Assembly (NCBI GenBank): GCA_964401385.1
Contig: CAYNYF010000082.1
Coordinates: 1 to 19,907, forward strand
Reading direction: 5' to 3'
DNA from: CAYNYF01 sp964401385
GTDB lineage: Bacteria; Planctomycetota; Phycisphaerae; SM23-33
DNA length: 19,907 bases
In this document: in pieces, positions 1 to 7,048 of the stretch
How positions within the stretch are numbered: position 1 is the stretch's first letter
How the letters are laid out: each line of letters starts with the position of its first letter
The notes under the pieces: model-generated
Database searches by the model: none
What the model was told of the DNA's origin: nothing
What the model saw: only the letters and a program-made list of their open reading frames with translations
Made by a program: the position numbers and the translations under genes

Positions 1-30
1 CCCGGATCGTTTAGATTATCGCGTGGGCAA

Positions 31-2412
31 ATGATCACTACCCGGGACAGCGCGGTGGGCGTGCAGGAGCGCCCCGAAGCGGCCGGGCGGTTGCGCGGCC
101 GGCTTGCCCCGGCCGCGCTGCTGGCGGTGACGCTGGGCTGGGCCTGCGCGGCGTCCGCCCAGACCGCCCCGGCCACCGCCTCCGCCCCGGCCGAAGCGGC
201 TGCCCCTCCGGACGTCAGCGACAGCGACGTCAAAGCGGCCATCGCCAAAGGAGTGAAATTCCTGTACTCCCGCCAGGACGCCGGCGGCGGCCTTCCCAGC
301 CAGTTCGGCGCCGAGTACGTCGGCGGGGCGGAGGCACTGGCGGCGCTGGCGCTGCTGAAGACGGGTCAGTCGCCCCGGGACCGGCGGATGGCGCGCCTGC
401 TGCACTACCTGGCCGGCCAGAACCCCGGGCACACCTACACCCGCTCGCTGCGGACGATGGTCTTCTCCCTGCTGCCGGGTGAGGACAGCCGCAAGCTCCT
501 GGCCGAGGACGCGCGCTGGCTGGTGCGGCAGCAGCAGCCCAGCGGCGGCTGGGGCTACGGGCCGGCCTCGGAGATGGCGCGCATCCGGCCGGAGTGGACC
601 GACGCCTCCAACAGCCAGTTTGCCCTGCTGGCCCTGCGAGAGGCCGACGATGCCGGCGTGAGCGTGCCCATGCAGAACTGGCTGCGGGCGGAGAACTACT
701 GGCGCAGGTCGCAGAACGGCGACGGCGGCTGGGGATACCAAACCGACACCGGCGAGCACGCCCCGCAGCGCGCCGCCTCGCACGGCTCGATGACGGCGGC
801 CGGAGCGGCCACGTACTTCGTCTTGGCCGATAAGATCGGTCCGACGCGGGAAAACGCGTTCGCTCCGGGCAAGAGCCGCTCCGGCGGCGACGTGGCCTTC
901 TCCAGGGAAATCCATCGGGCCCTGGCCTGGCTGTCCGACAACTACGCCGTGGATCGGAACCCCAAGTACGTGTGGATGCCCCAGGTCGCGCACCTGCACT
1001 ACTACCTGTTCTGCCTTCAGCGGGTGGGGGCCTCGGCCGGGCTGGCGTCCTTCGGCAGGAACGATCACGCCGCCCAGACGGCCGGGCTGCTGCTGGCGCG
1101 GCAAAAGGGCGACGGCTCCTGGGGGGGCTCGGTCATCGAGACCTCCTTCGCCCTGCTGTGCCTGGCCAAGGCCCGGGCGCCGATCGTCATCAACCGTCTT
1201 GACGTCGACGGCGGAGTCCAGCGCGACCCGCGCGACGCCGCCCACGTCGCCCGCTGGCTGTCGCGCAGGCTCTCCGTGCCCCTCGCCTGGCAGCAGGCCC
1301 CCCCGGGCGGGCGGGGCGCGTTCGGCGAGGCGCCGCTGCTGTACATCAACGCCGCCGGGCGGATCCGGCTGGCGGACGACGTGGCCGAGCGCTTCCGCCG
1401 CTTCATCCGCAACGGCGGAACCTGCCTGGTCCAGGCGCCGGCGGGGCAGCCCAACTTCGTGCCGGCATTCCAGCAGTACTGCCTGAAGCTCTTCGGCGAT
1501 TACCAGAAGCAGGAAATCGGCGACGACCACCCGGTCTTCAGCGTGCGGTTCAAGATCGACCCGACACTCCGGCCGAAGATGGCCGGCGTCGGCGACGGAT
1601 GCCGCACGCGAATCTTCATCCTCGCAGAAGACGTCAGCGGGGCGTGGCACCAGGGCAGGTTCGAGGAGTACCCGCACCTGTTCGAGCTGGCCGGCAACCT
1701 CGTGTTTTACGCCACCGCCGGGGCGATGCCGCCCGGGCGATTCGCCGTGCGCTCGGCCCGCCCGGCCGTCCCGCCGGTCAGGAAACGCATCCGCCTGGCC
1801 AGGCTCAGGCACAGCGGCGACTATCAGGTCTGCCCGCTGGCGGTCCCGCGGCTGTCAGAGGTGCTGGCCTACAGCCTGTCGATCGGGCTGGAGGAGCTGC
1901 CGCCGGTCGAGGCGGACAAGCCCATCGACGCGGGCATTCCGCTGCTGTGGCTGACGGGCAACACCCCGCCGAGCTTCTCCGGCAGGCAGTTGGCCAATCT
2001 CCGCGACTACGTCCAGTCCGGCGGCACGCTGCTGATCGACCCGGCCATCGGGGGGGCGGAATTCCGTGCGGCCGGGCTGGCCCTGCTGGGCAGGCTGTTC
2101 CCGCCCGGGGCGGTCAAGCCGCTGCCGGCCGACAGCCCGCTGATGACCGGAAACTTCGCCGGCGGCATCGGGGCCGACGTGAGGAAGGTGCGTCTGCTGC
2201 CGGGCCCGACCACCCGCCCGACGACGCGGCCGGCGGCGCCGAAGCTCTGGGCCGCGACCGTCAACGGCCGAATCGCCGCGGTCCTCTCGGCCCACGGGTT
2301 GACGTGCAGCGTCGAGGGAAACCCCTGCTGGGAAAACGCCGGCTACACCACCGAGGACGCCCGGAGAATCGCCCTCAACGTCATCCTCTACGCCGCCGCC
2401 GGTGGCAGGTAG
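31..2412 (+). CDS. Secreted prenyltransferase/squalene-cyclase-like protein with two DUF4159 modules
   Basis: The 793-residue product starts with a long basic n-region, then a hydrophobic stretch (about residues 26-43) ending ASA before Q44, which looks like a Sec signal peptide. Residues 65-380 form a helical toroid-like region with QW-type repeats: SGGWGYG near 171, DGGWGYQ near 231 and DGSWGG near 361. This is the pattern of the prenyltransferase/squalene-oxidase repeat superfamily. No DxDD-type cyclase acid motif is visible, so enzymatic cyclisation is doubtful. From about 385 the chain changes to a DUF4159 pattern (INRLDVDGG, PRDAAHVARWL, APLLYINAAG, FIRNGGTCLVQ). A second, similar module follows from about 600 (IRLARLRHSGDYQ, PLLWLTGNTPP, VQSGGTLLIDPA, ending in a conserved dA..iAlNvilYa tail). 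A PTTRPTTRP linker is present. No clear Shine-Dalgarno precedes ATG 31; in-frame GTG starts at 55 and 61 are alternatives. Only 30 bases upstream are visible, so the promoter is largely outside. Its role is unknown; families of this architecture are common in planctomycetes. Confidence 0.85.
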   Translation: MITTRDSAVGVQERPEAAGRLRGRLAPAALLAVTLGWACAASAQTAPATASAPAEAAAPPDVSDSDVKAAIAKGVKFLYSRQDAGGGLPSQFGAEYVGGAEALAALALLKTGQSPRDRRMARLLHYLAGQNPGHTYTRSLRTMVFSLLPGEDSRKLLAEDARWLVRQQQPSGGWGYGPASEMARIRPEWTDASNSQFALLALREADDAGVSVPMQNWLRAENYWRRSQNGDGGWGYQTDTGEHAPQRAASHGSMTAAGAATYFVLADKIGPTRENAFAPGKSRSGGDVAFSREIHRALAWLSDNYAVDRNPKYVWMPQVAHLHYYLFCLQRVGASAGLASFGRNDHAAQTAGLLLARQKGDGSWGGSVIETSFALLCLAKARAPIVINRLDVDGGVQRDPRDAAHVARWLSRRLSVPLAWQQAPPGGRGAFGEAPLLYINAAGRIRLADDVAERFRRFIRNGGTCLVQAPAGQPNFVPAFQQYCLKLFGDYQKQEIGDDHPVFSVRFKIDPTLRPKMAGVGDGCRTRIFILAEDVSGAWHQGRFEEYPHLFELAGNLVFYATAGAMPPGRFAVRSARPAVPPVRKRIRLARLRHSGDYQVCPLAVPRLSEVLAYSLSIGLEELPPVEADKPIDAGIPLLWLTGNTPPSFSGRQLANLRDYVQSGGTLLIDPAIGGAEFRAAGLALLGRLFPPGAVKPLPADSPLMTGNFAGGIGADVRKVRLLPGPTTRPTTRPAAPKLWAATVNGRIAAVLSAHGLTCSVEGNPCWENAGYTTEDARRIALNVILYAAAGGR

Positions 2413-2431
2413 TTGCCGCCGCGAGCGGCCG

Positions 2432-2447
2432 AACGCGCAAAAGCGCG
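2432..2447. other. Small hairpin in the DUF4159-SOD gap
   Basis: CGCGC-AAAA-GCGCG forms a 5-bp stem with a four-base A loop, just downstream of the first gene. No T-run follows. A TATCAT sequence at 2458-2463 could be a -10 box for the SOD gene, but no convincing -35 is visible at the right distance. It may be a weak terminator or have no function. Confidence 0.25.
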
Positions 2448-2515
2448 CCCGCGGGCATATCATGTGTTTGAAGGCGAGCGGCACGTTCCGGGCGCGGGCA
2501 AGAAAGGGGCGCGTC

Positions 2516-3280
2516 ATGGCGGCGAGGATGACACGACGGCAGGCGATTGGACTCATGGGCGCCGGCGGTCTGCTGGCGGCGGTGGAGGCCGGCTGCGGCG
2601 GACGGCTGGCGGCGGCGGCCGCGGAGGCATCGGCCGCGTCCGGCGGAGCGGCCCTGGACGGGGCATTCGAGAACGGCAAGTACACGCTGCCGAAGCTGCC
2701 GTATGCCTACGACGCCCTCGCGCCGCTGTACGAGGCGCGCACGCTGGAGATCCACCACACCCAGCACCACGCCGGCTACGTCCGCGGCCTCAACGCCACG
2801 CTGGACAAGCTCGCGGCCGCACGCGCCGCCGGGGACTACGCCGCGATCAAGTCGCTCTCGCGCGACCTGGCCTTCCACGGCAGCGGTCACCTGCTGCACT
2901 GCCTGTTCTGGCATTCGATGACGCCGAAGGGCTCGGCCGTGCCGGCGGACCTGGCCAAGGGGATGAAAGATGACTTCGGCTCGGTCGCCGCCGCCCAGGA
3001 GCACTTCGCCGCCGCCACCAACGCCGTCGAGGGCAGCGGCTGGGGCGTGCTGGCGTACGAGCCCGTCGCCGAGAAGCTGCTGCTGCTCCACTGCGAGAAG
3101 CACCAGAACCTGACGATCTGGGGGGCGGTCCCGCTGCTGGTGGCAGACGTGTGGGAGCACGCCTACTACCTGCAATACGCCAACCGCCGCGCCGACTGGG
3201 TGGCCGCGTTCATGAAGCTGGCCAACTGGGGCTTCGCCGCCCGCCGCCTGGCCGCGGCCAGGAACGCCGCCGGCCGCTGA
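2516..3280 (+). CDS. Exported Fe/Mn-family superoxide dismutase
   Basis: The 254-residue protein should convert superoxide to oxygen and hydrogen peroxide outside the cytoplasm. Residues 5-30 (MTRRQAIGLMGAGG, then a hydrophobic run to AGC) resemble a Tat twin-arginine signal. Cys27 could be lipidated, but the residue at -3 is Glu, so the lipobox is poor. The mature domain begins near YTLPKLPYAYDALAP. Metal ligands by family alignment are His80 (EIHHTQHH), His128 (GHLLHCLFW), Asp211 and His215 (DVWEHAYYLQY). The HQN at 196-198 sits where manganese enzymes carry the active-site Gln (NQD), and iron enzymes lack it there, so a manganese or cambialistic enzyme is favoured; this is inference. The start at 2516 is chosen because AAGGGG lies about 7 bases upstream. 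An upstream in-frame ATG at 2402 would overlap the previous gene and mask the Tat signal. It is a single-gene unit 103 bases after the DUF4159 gene. Confidence 0.93.
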   Translation: MAARMTRRQAIGLMGAGGLLAAVEAGCGGRLAAAAAEASAASGGAALDGAFENGKYTLPKLPYAYDALAPLYEARTLEIHHTQHHAGYVRGLNATLDKLAAARAAGDYAAIKSLSRDLAFHGSGHLLHCLFWHSMTPKGSAVPADLAKGMKDDFGSVAAAQEHFAAATNAVEGSGWGVLAYEPVAEKLLLLHCEKHQNLTIWGAVPLLVADVWEHAYYLQYANRRADWVAAFMKLANWGFAARRLAAARNAAGR

Positions 3281-3304
3281 GCGTCCAGCCATCCCGCACG
3301 CAGC

Positions 3305-3319
3305 AGGGCTGCATGCCCT
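3305..3319 (+). terminator. Possible weak terminator after the SOD gene
   Basis: AGGGC-TGCAT-GCCCT is a 5-bp perfect stem 24 bases after the SOD stop codon, followed by TTCCAGTTTA. The stem is short and the U-tract poor, so this is a weak call. Confidence 0.25.
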
Positions 3320-3328
3320 TCCAGTTTA

Positions 3329-3425
3329 GCGGGGCGGTAGCCCCGCCCTACGTTTCTTGTTCGCGTTGTTCGCGGCTTGAGAGGAACAAGAAAAGGTGGG
3401 TTGCTGCGCAGCCCAGCCTGCGCCC
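3329..3425. repeat. REP-like dispersed repeat, copy 1
   Basis: The block opens with a 23-base string (positions 3329-3351) identical to one at 16628-16650; it contains the hairpin GCGGGGC-GGTA-GCCCCGC. About 74 further bases align closely with the second copy and include the shared string CGCGGCTTGA. A second hairpin at 3397-3415 has an 8-bp stem TGGGTTGC / GCAGCCCA with loop TGC and one G-U pair. No protein is encoded on either strand with coding-like features. It lies between the SOD and aldolase genes, upstream of a plus-strand gene, as the second copy also does. It resembles a repetitive extragenic palindromic element. Confidence 0.8.
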
Positions 3426-3454
3426 GCCCGGTCGGCTGGCCGCGGCCAAAACCC

Positions 3455-3486
3455 TTGCCCCGGCGCGCGGCATCATGTCATATAGC
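3455..3486 (+). promoter_or_regulatory. Weak candidate promoter for the aldolase gene
   Basis: TTGCCC at 3455-3460 follows AAAACCC and recalls the -35 seen at other promoters here. The best -10 match is TATAGC at 3481-3486, 20 bases downstream, which is long; TCATAT at 3478-3483 gives the normal 17 bases but a poorer match. A strong ribosome site GGAAAGGA follows before ATG 3510. Confidence 0.4.
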
Positions 3487-3509
3487 CTGCCAACGGAAAG
3501 GACCGGCCC

Positions 3510-4433
3510 ATGTCGCAGGAATTCCTCGGTCTGATCGCCCCGCCATTCACGCCCATGCGGGCCGACGGCAGCGTGGACCTCCCCCGCATCGACAAGCACG
3601 CCGAGGCCTTCGCCGCCGACGGCGTCCGCGGGGCGTTCGTCTGCGGCACCACGGGCGAGGGGGTCTCGCTGACGCTTTCCGAGCGGCAGGCGGTCGCCCA
3701 GCGCTGGCGGGAGGTGGCGTCAACGGCCGGGAAGGACTTCCTGGTCATCGTCAACGTCGGCTGCCTGGCCGTGGGCGATTCGGCGGCGCTGGCGGCCCAC
3801 GCCCAGGAGATCGGCGCCGACGCCATCGCCGCCACCGCCCCGAGCTACTTCCGGCCCGCCTGCGCCGAGGACCTGGTCGGCTTCTGTGCGGAGATCGCGG
3901 CCGCGGCCCCGAAGCTGCCCTTCTACTACTATCACATCCCGGCCATGACCAACGTGTACCTGCCGGTGGCGGATTTTCTCGCGGCCGCGGGCGAGCGGAT
4001 GCCGACGCTGACCGGCGTCAAATTCACCTACGAAGACCTGATGGACTTCGGCCGCTGCGTGCGGCTGGCGGGCGGGCGGTACAAGATGCTCTTCGGACGG
4101 GACGAGATCCTGCTTTCGGGGCTGGCGGCGGGCGCCGGCGGGGCCATCGGCACCACCTACAACTTCGCCGCCCCGCTGTACTACCGCATCCTGCGGGCGT
4201 GGCAGGCGGGCGACCTGGCCGCCGCCCGCAAGGACCAGGCCCTGGCGGCGGAGATGATCGTGCTGATGCGGAAGTTCGGCGGCGTGCCGGCGGCCAAGGC
4301 GATGATGAAGATGGCGCGGCTGGACTGCGGCCCGGTGCGGCCGCCGCTGGCCGAGATGACCGACGAGCAGTTCGCCGAACTCCGGCGCCGGCTCGAGGAA
4401 ATCGGCTTCTTCCAGCGCTGCATTAAGGCCTAG
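3510..4433 (+). CDS. N-acetylneuraminate lyase / DapA-family aldolase
   Basis: This is a 307-residue class I aldolase of the DapA/NanA superfamily, at the usual full length. Visible family landmarks are CGTTGEG at 45-51 (carboxylate-binding loop), the catalytic Tyr in YYYHIPAM at 139-146, and the Schiff-base Lys171 in LTGVKFTYEDL. The later motif LFGRDEILLSGLAAGAGGA is followed by IGTTYN. The YHIPA context, the GVKFT..DL.DFG.C pattern and the GTTYN motif are closer to N-acetylneuraminate lyase than to dihydrodipicolinate synthase. Sialic acid (or a related 2-keto-3-deoxy sugar acid) cleavage to pyruvate plus an aldehyde sugar is therefore the best guess, but substrate is not proven by sequence. 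No signal peptide is seen, so it is cytosolic. The start at 3510 has GGAAAGGA about 9 bases upstream. The FG-GAP gene follows after 40 bases in the same direction, so the two are probably co-transcribed. Confidence 0.9.
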   Translation: MSQEFLGLIAPPFTPMRADGSVDLPRIDKHAEAFAADGVRGAFVCGTTGEGVSLTLSERQAVAQRWREVASTAGKDFLVIVNVGCLAVGDSAALAAHAQEIGADAIAATAPSYFRPACAEDLVGFCAEIAAAAPKLPFYYYHIPAMTNVYLPVADFLAAAGERMPTLTGVKFTYEDLMDFGRCVRLAGGRYKMLFGRDEILLSGLAAGAGGAIGTTYNFAAPLYYRILRAWQAGDLAAARKDQALAAEMIVLMRKFGGVPAAKAMMKMARLDCGPVRPPLAEMTDEQFAELRRRLEEIGFFQRCIKA

Positions 4434-4473
4434 GCCGCGCCGAAGCCGCCCGGGCCGGTAGAGGAAACCCACC

Positions 4474-6687
4474 ATGAACGATATGGACGCGGGCAAGGGA
4501 CTTTGGGAGCTGCTCCTGCTGGACTGCGACCCGCCGGTGAAGCAGGCGGGCAGCCTGGCCGTCGGCGACGTGGACGGCGACGGACGCATCGAGCTGCTCG
4601 TCGGGGGCGGCGGCAAGCTGCTGTGGTACCGCCCGGCGACCTTCGAGCGCGGCGTCGCGGCCGAGGGGCGCTTCCACTGCGGGCTGGCCCTGGCCGACAT
4701 CGACGGCGACGGCATCCTGGAAGTCTTCGCCGGCGAGGCCGTGGACCCGGACTCCGACAAGGAAGAGTGGAGGATCACCTGGTTCAAGCCCACGCCCGAC
4801 CTGCGCGGGCCGTGGCGGCGGCACGTGATCGACCCGGCGACCACCGGCGGGCCGCACGACGTGATCGTCTGCGACGTCGACGGCGACGGCAGGCCCGAAC
4901 TCATCGCCGCCGCCGTGTACGTCAAGGTCTCCGGGCTGTTCCTGTACAAGCCGGGAGAAGACCCCGCCAAGCCGTGGCGCAAGCACATGGTGCAGGAGGG
5001 CCGTTTCGGGGACGGCACGGCCGCGGCCGACGTCGACGGCGACGGCTACGCCGAGATCGTCGGCGGGCCGTACCTGTGGCACTGCCCCGCCGGCGGCCCC
5101 TTCGCCGGGCCGTGGCAGCGGACCGACATCGCCCCGGGCTTCCGCGAAATGTGCCGGGCCGGGTTCGTGGACGTCACCGGCAACGGCCGGGCGGACGCGG
5201 TCATCGCCGAGGCCGAGTTCCTCGACGGGCGACTGTCCTGGTTCGAAAACCGCCTCCCGGAGGACCCGGAAAATCCCTGGGTCGAGCATCTCCTCGCCGA
5301 CGATCTGTACTACGCCCACTCGCTGGAAACCTGGCGCGACCCCAAGGACGGGACCGCGCACATATTCGTCGCCGAGATGGCCGAGGGCGGCTGGAGCGCC
5401 CCGCGCAACCGCGGCGCGCGGCTGATCCGGTTTTCCACGAGCGACGGCGGGAAGTCCTGGCGGCGGGAGGTTCTCCACCGGGGCAGCGGAACCCACAACG
5501 CCACCGTCTGCGACGTGGACACCGACGGTGAGCTGGAGGTGGTCGGCAAGCAGTGGCTCCACCCCAAGGTCCAGATATGGAAGAAGCGCCCGGGCGCTTC
5601 GCCGCTGACGCGCTTCCGCCATCGACTGCTGGACCGGGACAAGCCGGAGACGGCCATCGACATCCTCGCGGTCGACGTGGACGGCGACGGGCTGGCCGAC
5701 GTGGTCTGCGGCGGCTGGTGGTACCGAAACCCGACGTGGCGGCGTCGGGAGCTGCCGGCCGGCTTCGAGGCGATCAACGCCTGCGACGTCGACGGCGACG
5801 GCCGCACAGAACTCATCGCCATCAAGCGCTCGGGCGGCGGGTATGAGGGTCTGACCAGCGATGTCCACTGGCTCAAGCCGCTGGACCCCCTGGCCGGAAA
5901 ATGGGAAATCCACCCCATCGGCGCCGGCAGCGGCGATTGGCCGCACGGGTCGCTGGTGGCGCCGCTGCTGGATGGCGGCAAGCTCGCCCTCGTCCTGGGC
6001 TATCACAGCGCCGACCGGGGCAAACACTTCCCGGAGATCTTCGAAATCCCCGACGATCCGACAAGCTCGCCGTGGCCGAAGCGGATTCTCGCGAAGATCC
6101 GCTACGGCGAGGAGTTCGCCGCCTGCGACATCAGCGGCGACGGCCGGCTGGACCTGGTCGCGGGGTCCTGGTGGCTGGCCAACGCCGGCGATGGAACCTT
6201 CCGCCCGCACGTGATCGCCGAAGGGTTCGACGTCGCCCGGATCGGCGTGGCCGACATCAACGGCGACGGCCGGCCGGACGTCGTCGCCGGAGAGGAAGTG
6301 CTGGACTTCGAAAACAAGGTCACGCCCATTTCGCGGCTGGCGTGGTTCGAGTGCCCCGCCGACCCGGCCGGCGGTGAGTGGCAGGTCCACGTCATCGACA
6401 AGATCCGCTGCCCGCACTCGCTCAGCGTCGCCGACCTGGACGGCGACGGGCAGGCCGAGATCGTCTGCGGCGAGCACGACCCGTTCTATCCGTATCGCAG
6501 CCGCTGCCGGCTGCTCGTGTACAAACAGGCCAACCCCGCCGGCACCGCCTGGCGCCGGTACGTCCTCGACGACCGCTTCGAGCATCACGACGGAACCAAG
6601 ATCATCGAGCTGTCACCCGGCAGGCTGGGGATCATCAGCCACGGCTGGAAGGACAGCCGATACGTCCACCTGTGGGAGCCGGTGTGA
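4474..6687 (+). CDS. FG-GAP/VCBS repeat protein with 11 calcium-loop repeats, no export signal
   Basis: The 737-residue protein is built almost entirely of FG-GAP/VCBS repeats. Eleven DxDxDG-type loops are visible, including VGDVDGDGRIELLVG near residue 30, LADIDGDGILEVFAG, VCDVDGDGRPELIAA, AADVDGDGYAEIVGG, FVDVTGNGRADAVIA, VCDVDTDGELEVVGK and AVDVDGDGLADVVCG. Four more follow before the C-terminus. Such loops bind calcium and form beta-propeller blades; eleven is too many for one ordinary propeller, so two propellers or an irregular one is likely. Between the repeats are W-rich strands such as WRRHVID and WRKHMVQE. There is no signal peptide or membrane segment, which is unusual because propellers of this type are mostly exported. 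GAGGAAA lies 6 bases before ATG 4474. Its position after the aldolase suggests a role in the same sugar pathway, perhaps as a lyase-like or ligand-binding propeller; no catalytic residues can be named. Confidence 0.85.
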   Translation: MNDMDAGKGLWELLLLDCDPPVKQAGSLAVGDVDGDGRIELLVGGGGKLLWYRPATFERGVAAEGRFHCGLALADIDGDGILEVFAGEAVDPDSDKEEWRITWFKPTPDLRGPWRRHVIDPATTGGPHDVIVCDVDGDGRPELIAAAVYVKVSGLFLYKPGEDPAKPWRKHMVQEGRFGDGTAAADVDGDGYAEIVGGPYLWHCPAGGPFAGPWQRTDIAPGFREMCRAGFVDVTGNGRADAVIAEAEFLDGRLSWFENRLPEDPENPWVEHLLADDLYYAHSLETWRDPKDGTAHIFVAEMAEGGWSAPRNRGARLIRFSTSDGGKSWRREVLHRGSGTHNATVCDVDTDGELEVVGKQWLHPKVQIWKKRPGASPLTRFRHRLLDRDKPETAIDILAVDVDGDGLADVVCGGWWYRNPTWRRRELPAGFEAINACDVDGDGRTELIAIKRSGGGYEGLTSDVHWLKPLDPLAGKWEIHPIGAGSGDWPHGSLVAPLLDGGKLALVLGYHSADRGKHFPEIFEIPDDPTSSPWPKRILAKIRYGEEFAACDISGDGRLDLVAGSWWLANAGDGTFRPHVIAEGFDVARIGVADINGDGRPDVVAGEEVLDFENKVTPISRLAWFECPADPAGGEWQVHVIDKIRCPHSLSVADLDGDGQAEIVCGEHDPFYPYRSRCRLLVYKQANPAGTAWRRYVLDDRFEHHDGTKIIELSPGRLGIISHGWKDSRYVHLWEPV

Positions 6688-6700
6688 AACGCTCGACCCG

Positions 6701-6716
6701 CGCCCTGCCGGGGGCG
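6701..6716 (+). terminator. Possible weak terminator after the aldolase/FG-GAP unit
   Basis: CGCCC-TGCCGG-GGGCG forms a 5-bp GC stem 13 bases after the FG-GAP stop codon. No T-run follows. In a GC-rich genome such stems arise easily, so confidence is low. Confidence 0.28.
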
Positions 6717-6854
6717 TACGCCGACCGCACTTTCGGATCGTCTGCTCGCCCCGCTCACGCCCTCGGCCGGCGCCGGATCAGCGCCAGCCCGCCCACCGCC
6801 AGCACCGACAGCACGCCCGGCGATGGGACAGCGTTAATCCTCAATGAGCTTCGA

Positions 6855-6870
6855 CCGCCCGTCTGGGCGG
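6855..6870. other. Perfect 6-bp GC hairpin in the relic region
   Basis: CCGCCC-GTCT-GGGCGG is a perfect inverted repeat with a four-base loop. It lies inside the PEP-CTERM relic frame and just upstream of the lipoprotein promoter. No U-tract follows on either strand. It could insulate transcription, or be incidental. Confidence 0.3.
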
Positions 6871-6888
6871 CGCCGGGCCGAACAAGGC

Positions 6889-6916
6889 TTGCAGAATCCC
6901 GAATAAGGGAGATAAT
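6889..6916 (+). promoter_or_regulatory. Candidate sigma-70-type promoter for the lipoprotein gene
   Basis: TTGCAG at 6889-6894 is followed 16 bases later by GATAAT at 6911-6916, in a locally AT-richer stretch. Transcription would begin near 6923, giving a leader of about 125 bases before ATG 7049. Confidence 0.5.
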
Positions 6917-6929
6917 GACCAATCAGCGA

Positions 6930-6946
6930 CCTGCGGGCGTCGCAGG
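6930..6946 (+). other. Hairpin in the 5' leader of the lipoprotein gene
   Basis: CCTGCG-GGCGT-CGCAGG is a perfect 6-bp stem with a five-base loop. It sits about 7 bases downstream of the predicted transcription start, where a 5'-end stabiliser or attenuator could act. It matches no riboswitch class that I recognise. Confidence 0.35.
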
Positions 6947-7048
6947 CAAGAGTCATACGGTCGGGACCTGTTTGCTCCTCATACATACATTCCCGGCGGA
7001 CTCACCTGCCGACTCGGGCTTCCGTTTCATCAACGGGAAGGAATGACC

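Larger units (their letters stand above)
6755..6922 (-). pseudogene. Relic of a PEP-CTERM sorting-signal protein (C-terminal tail only)
   Basis: Read on the minus strand, 6832-6755 encodes an alanine, then VPSPGVLSVLAVGGLALI, then a short arginine-rich tail and a TGA stop. That is the layout of a PEP-CTERM C-terminal sorting signal: a V-P-x-P motif (here Ser replaces Glu), one transmembrane helix, then a basic cluster. Phycisphaerae tails commonly end in RRRR-type clusters. The frame stays open only to an in-frame TGA at 6925-6923, so at most 55 codons remain. No good start or ribosome site is visible, and upstream DNA is occupied by the oppositely oriented lipoprotein gene. The body of the protein is therefore missing, which suggests a decayed gene. 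PEP-CTERM proteins are processed by an exosortase, and none is in this window. A functional tiny membrane peptide is possible but less likely. Confidence 0.65.

Noticed and set aside
3397..3425. Protein-coding origin for the repeat (similar peptides appear on the minus strand of both copies)
   Set aside because: The shared peptide arises from the shared DNA; the frames are short and lack starts with ribosome sites.
4423..6588. Long minus-strand open frame of 721 codons under the FG-GAP gene
   Set aside because: It is the opposite-strand shadow of a high-GC gene with periodic DGDG codons; it lacks recognisable domains and the plus-strand FG-GAP repeats are unmistakable.
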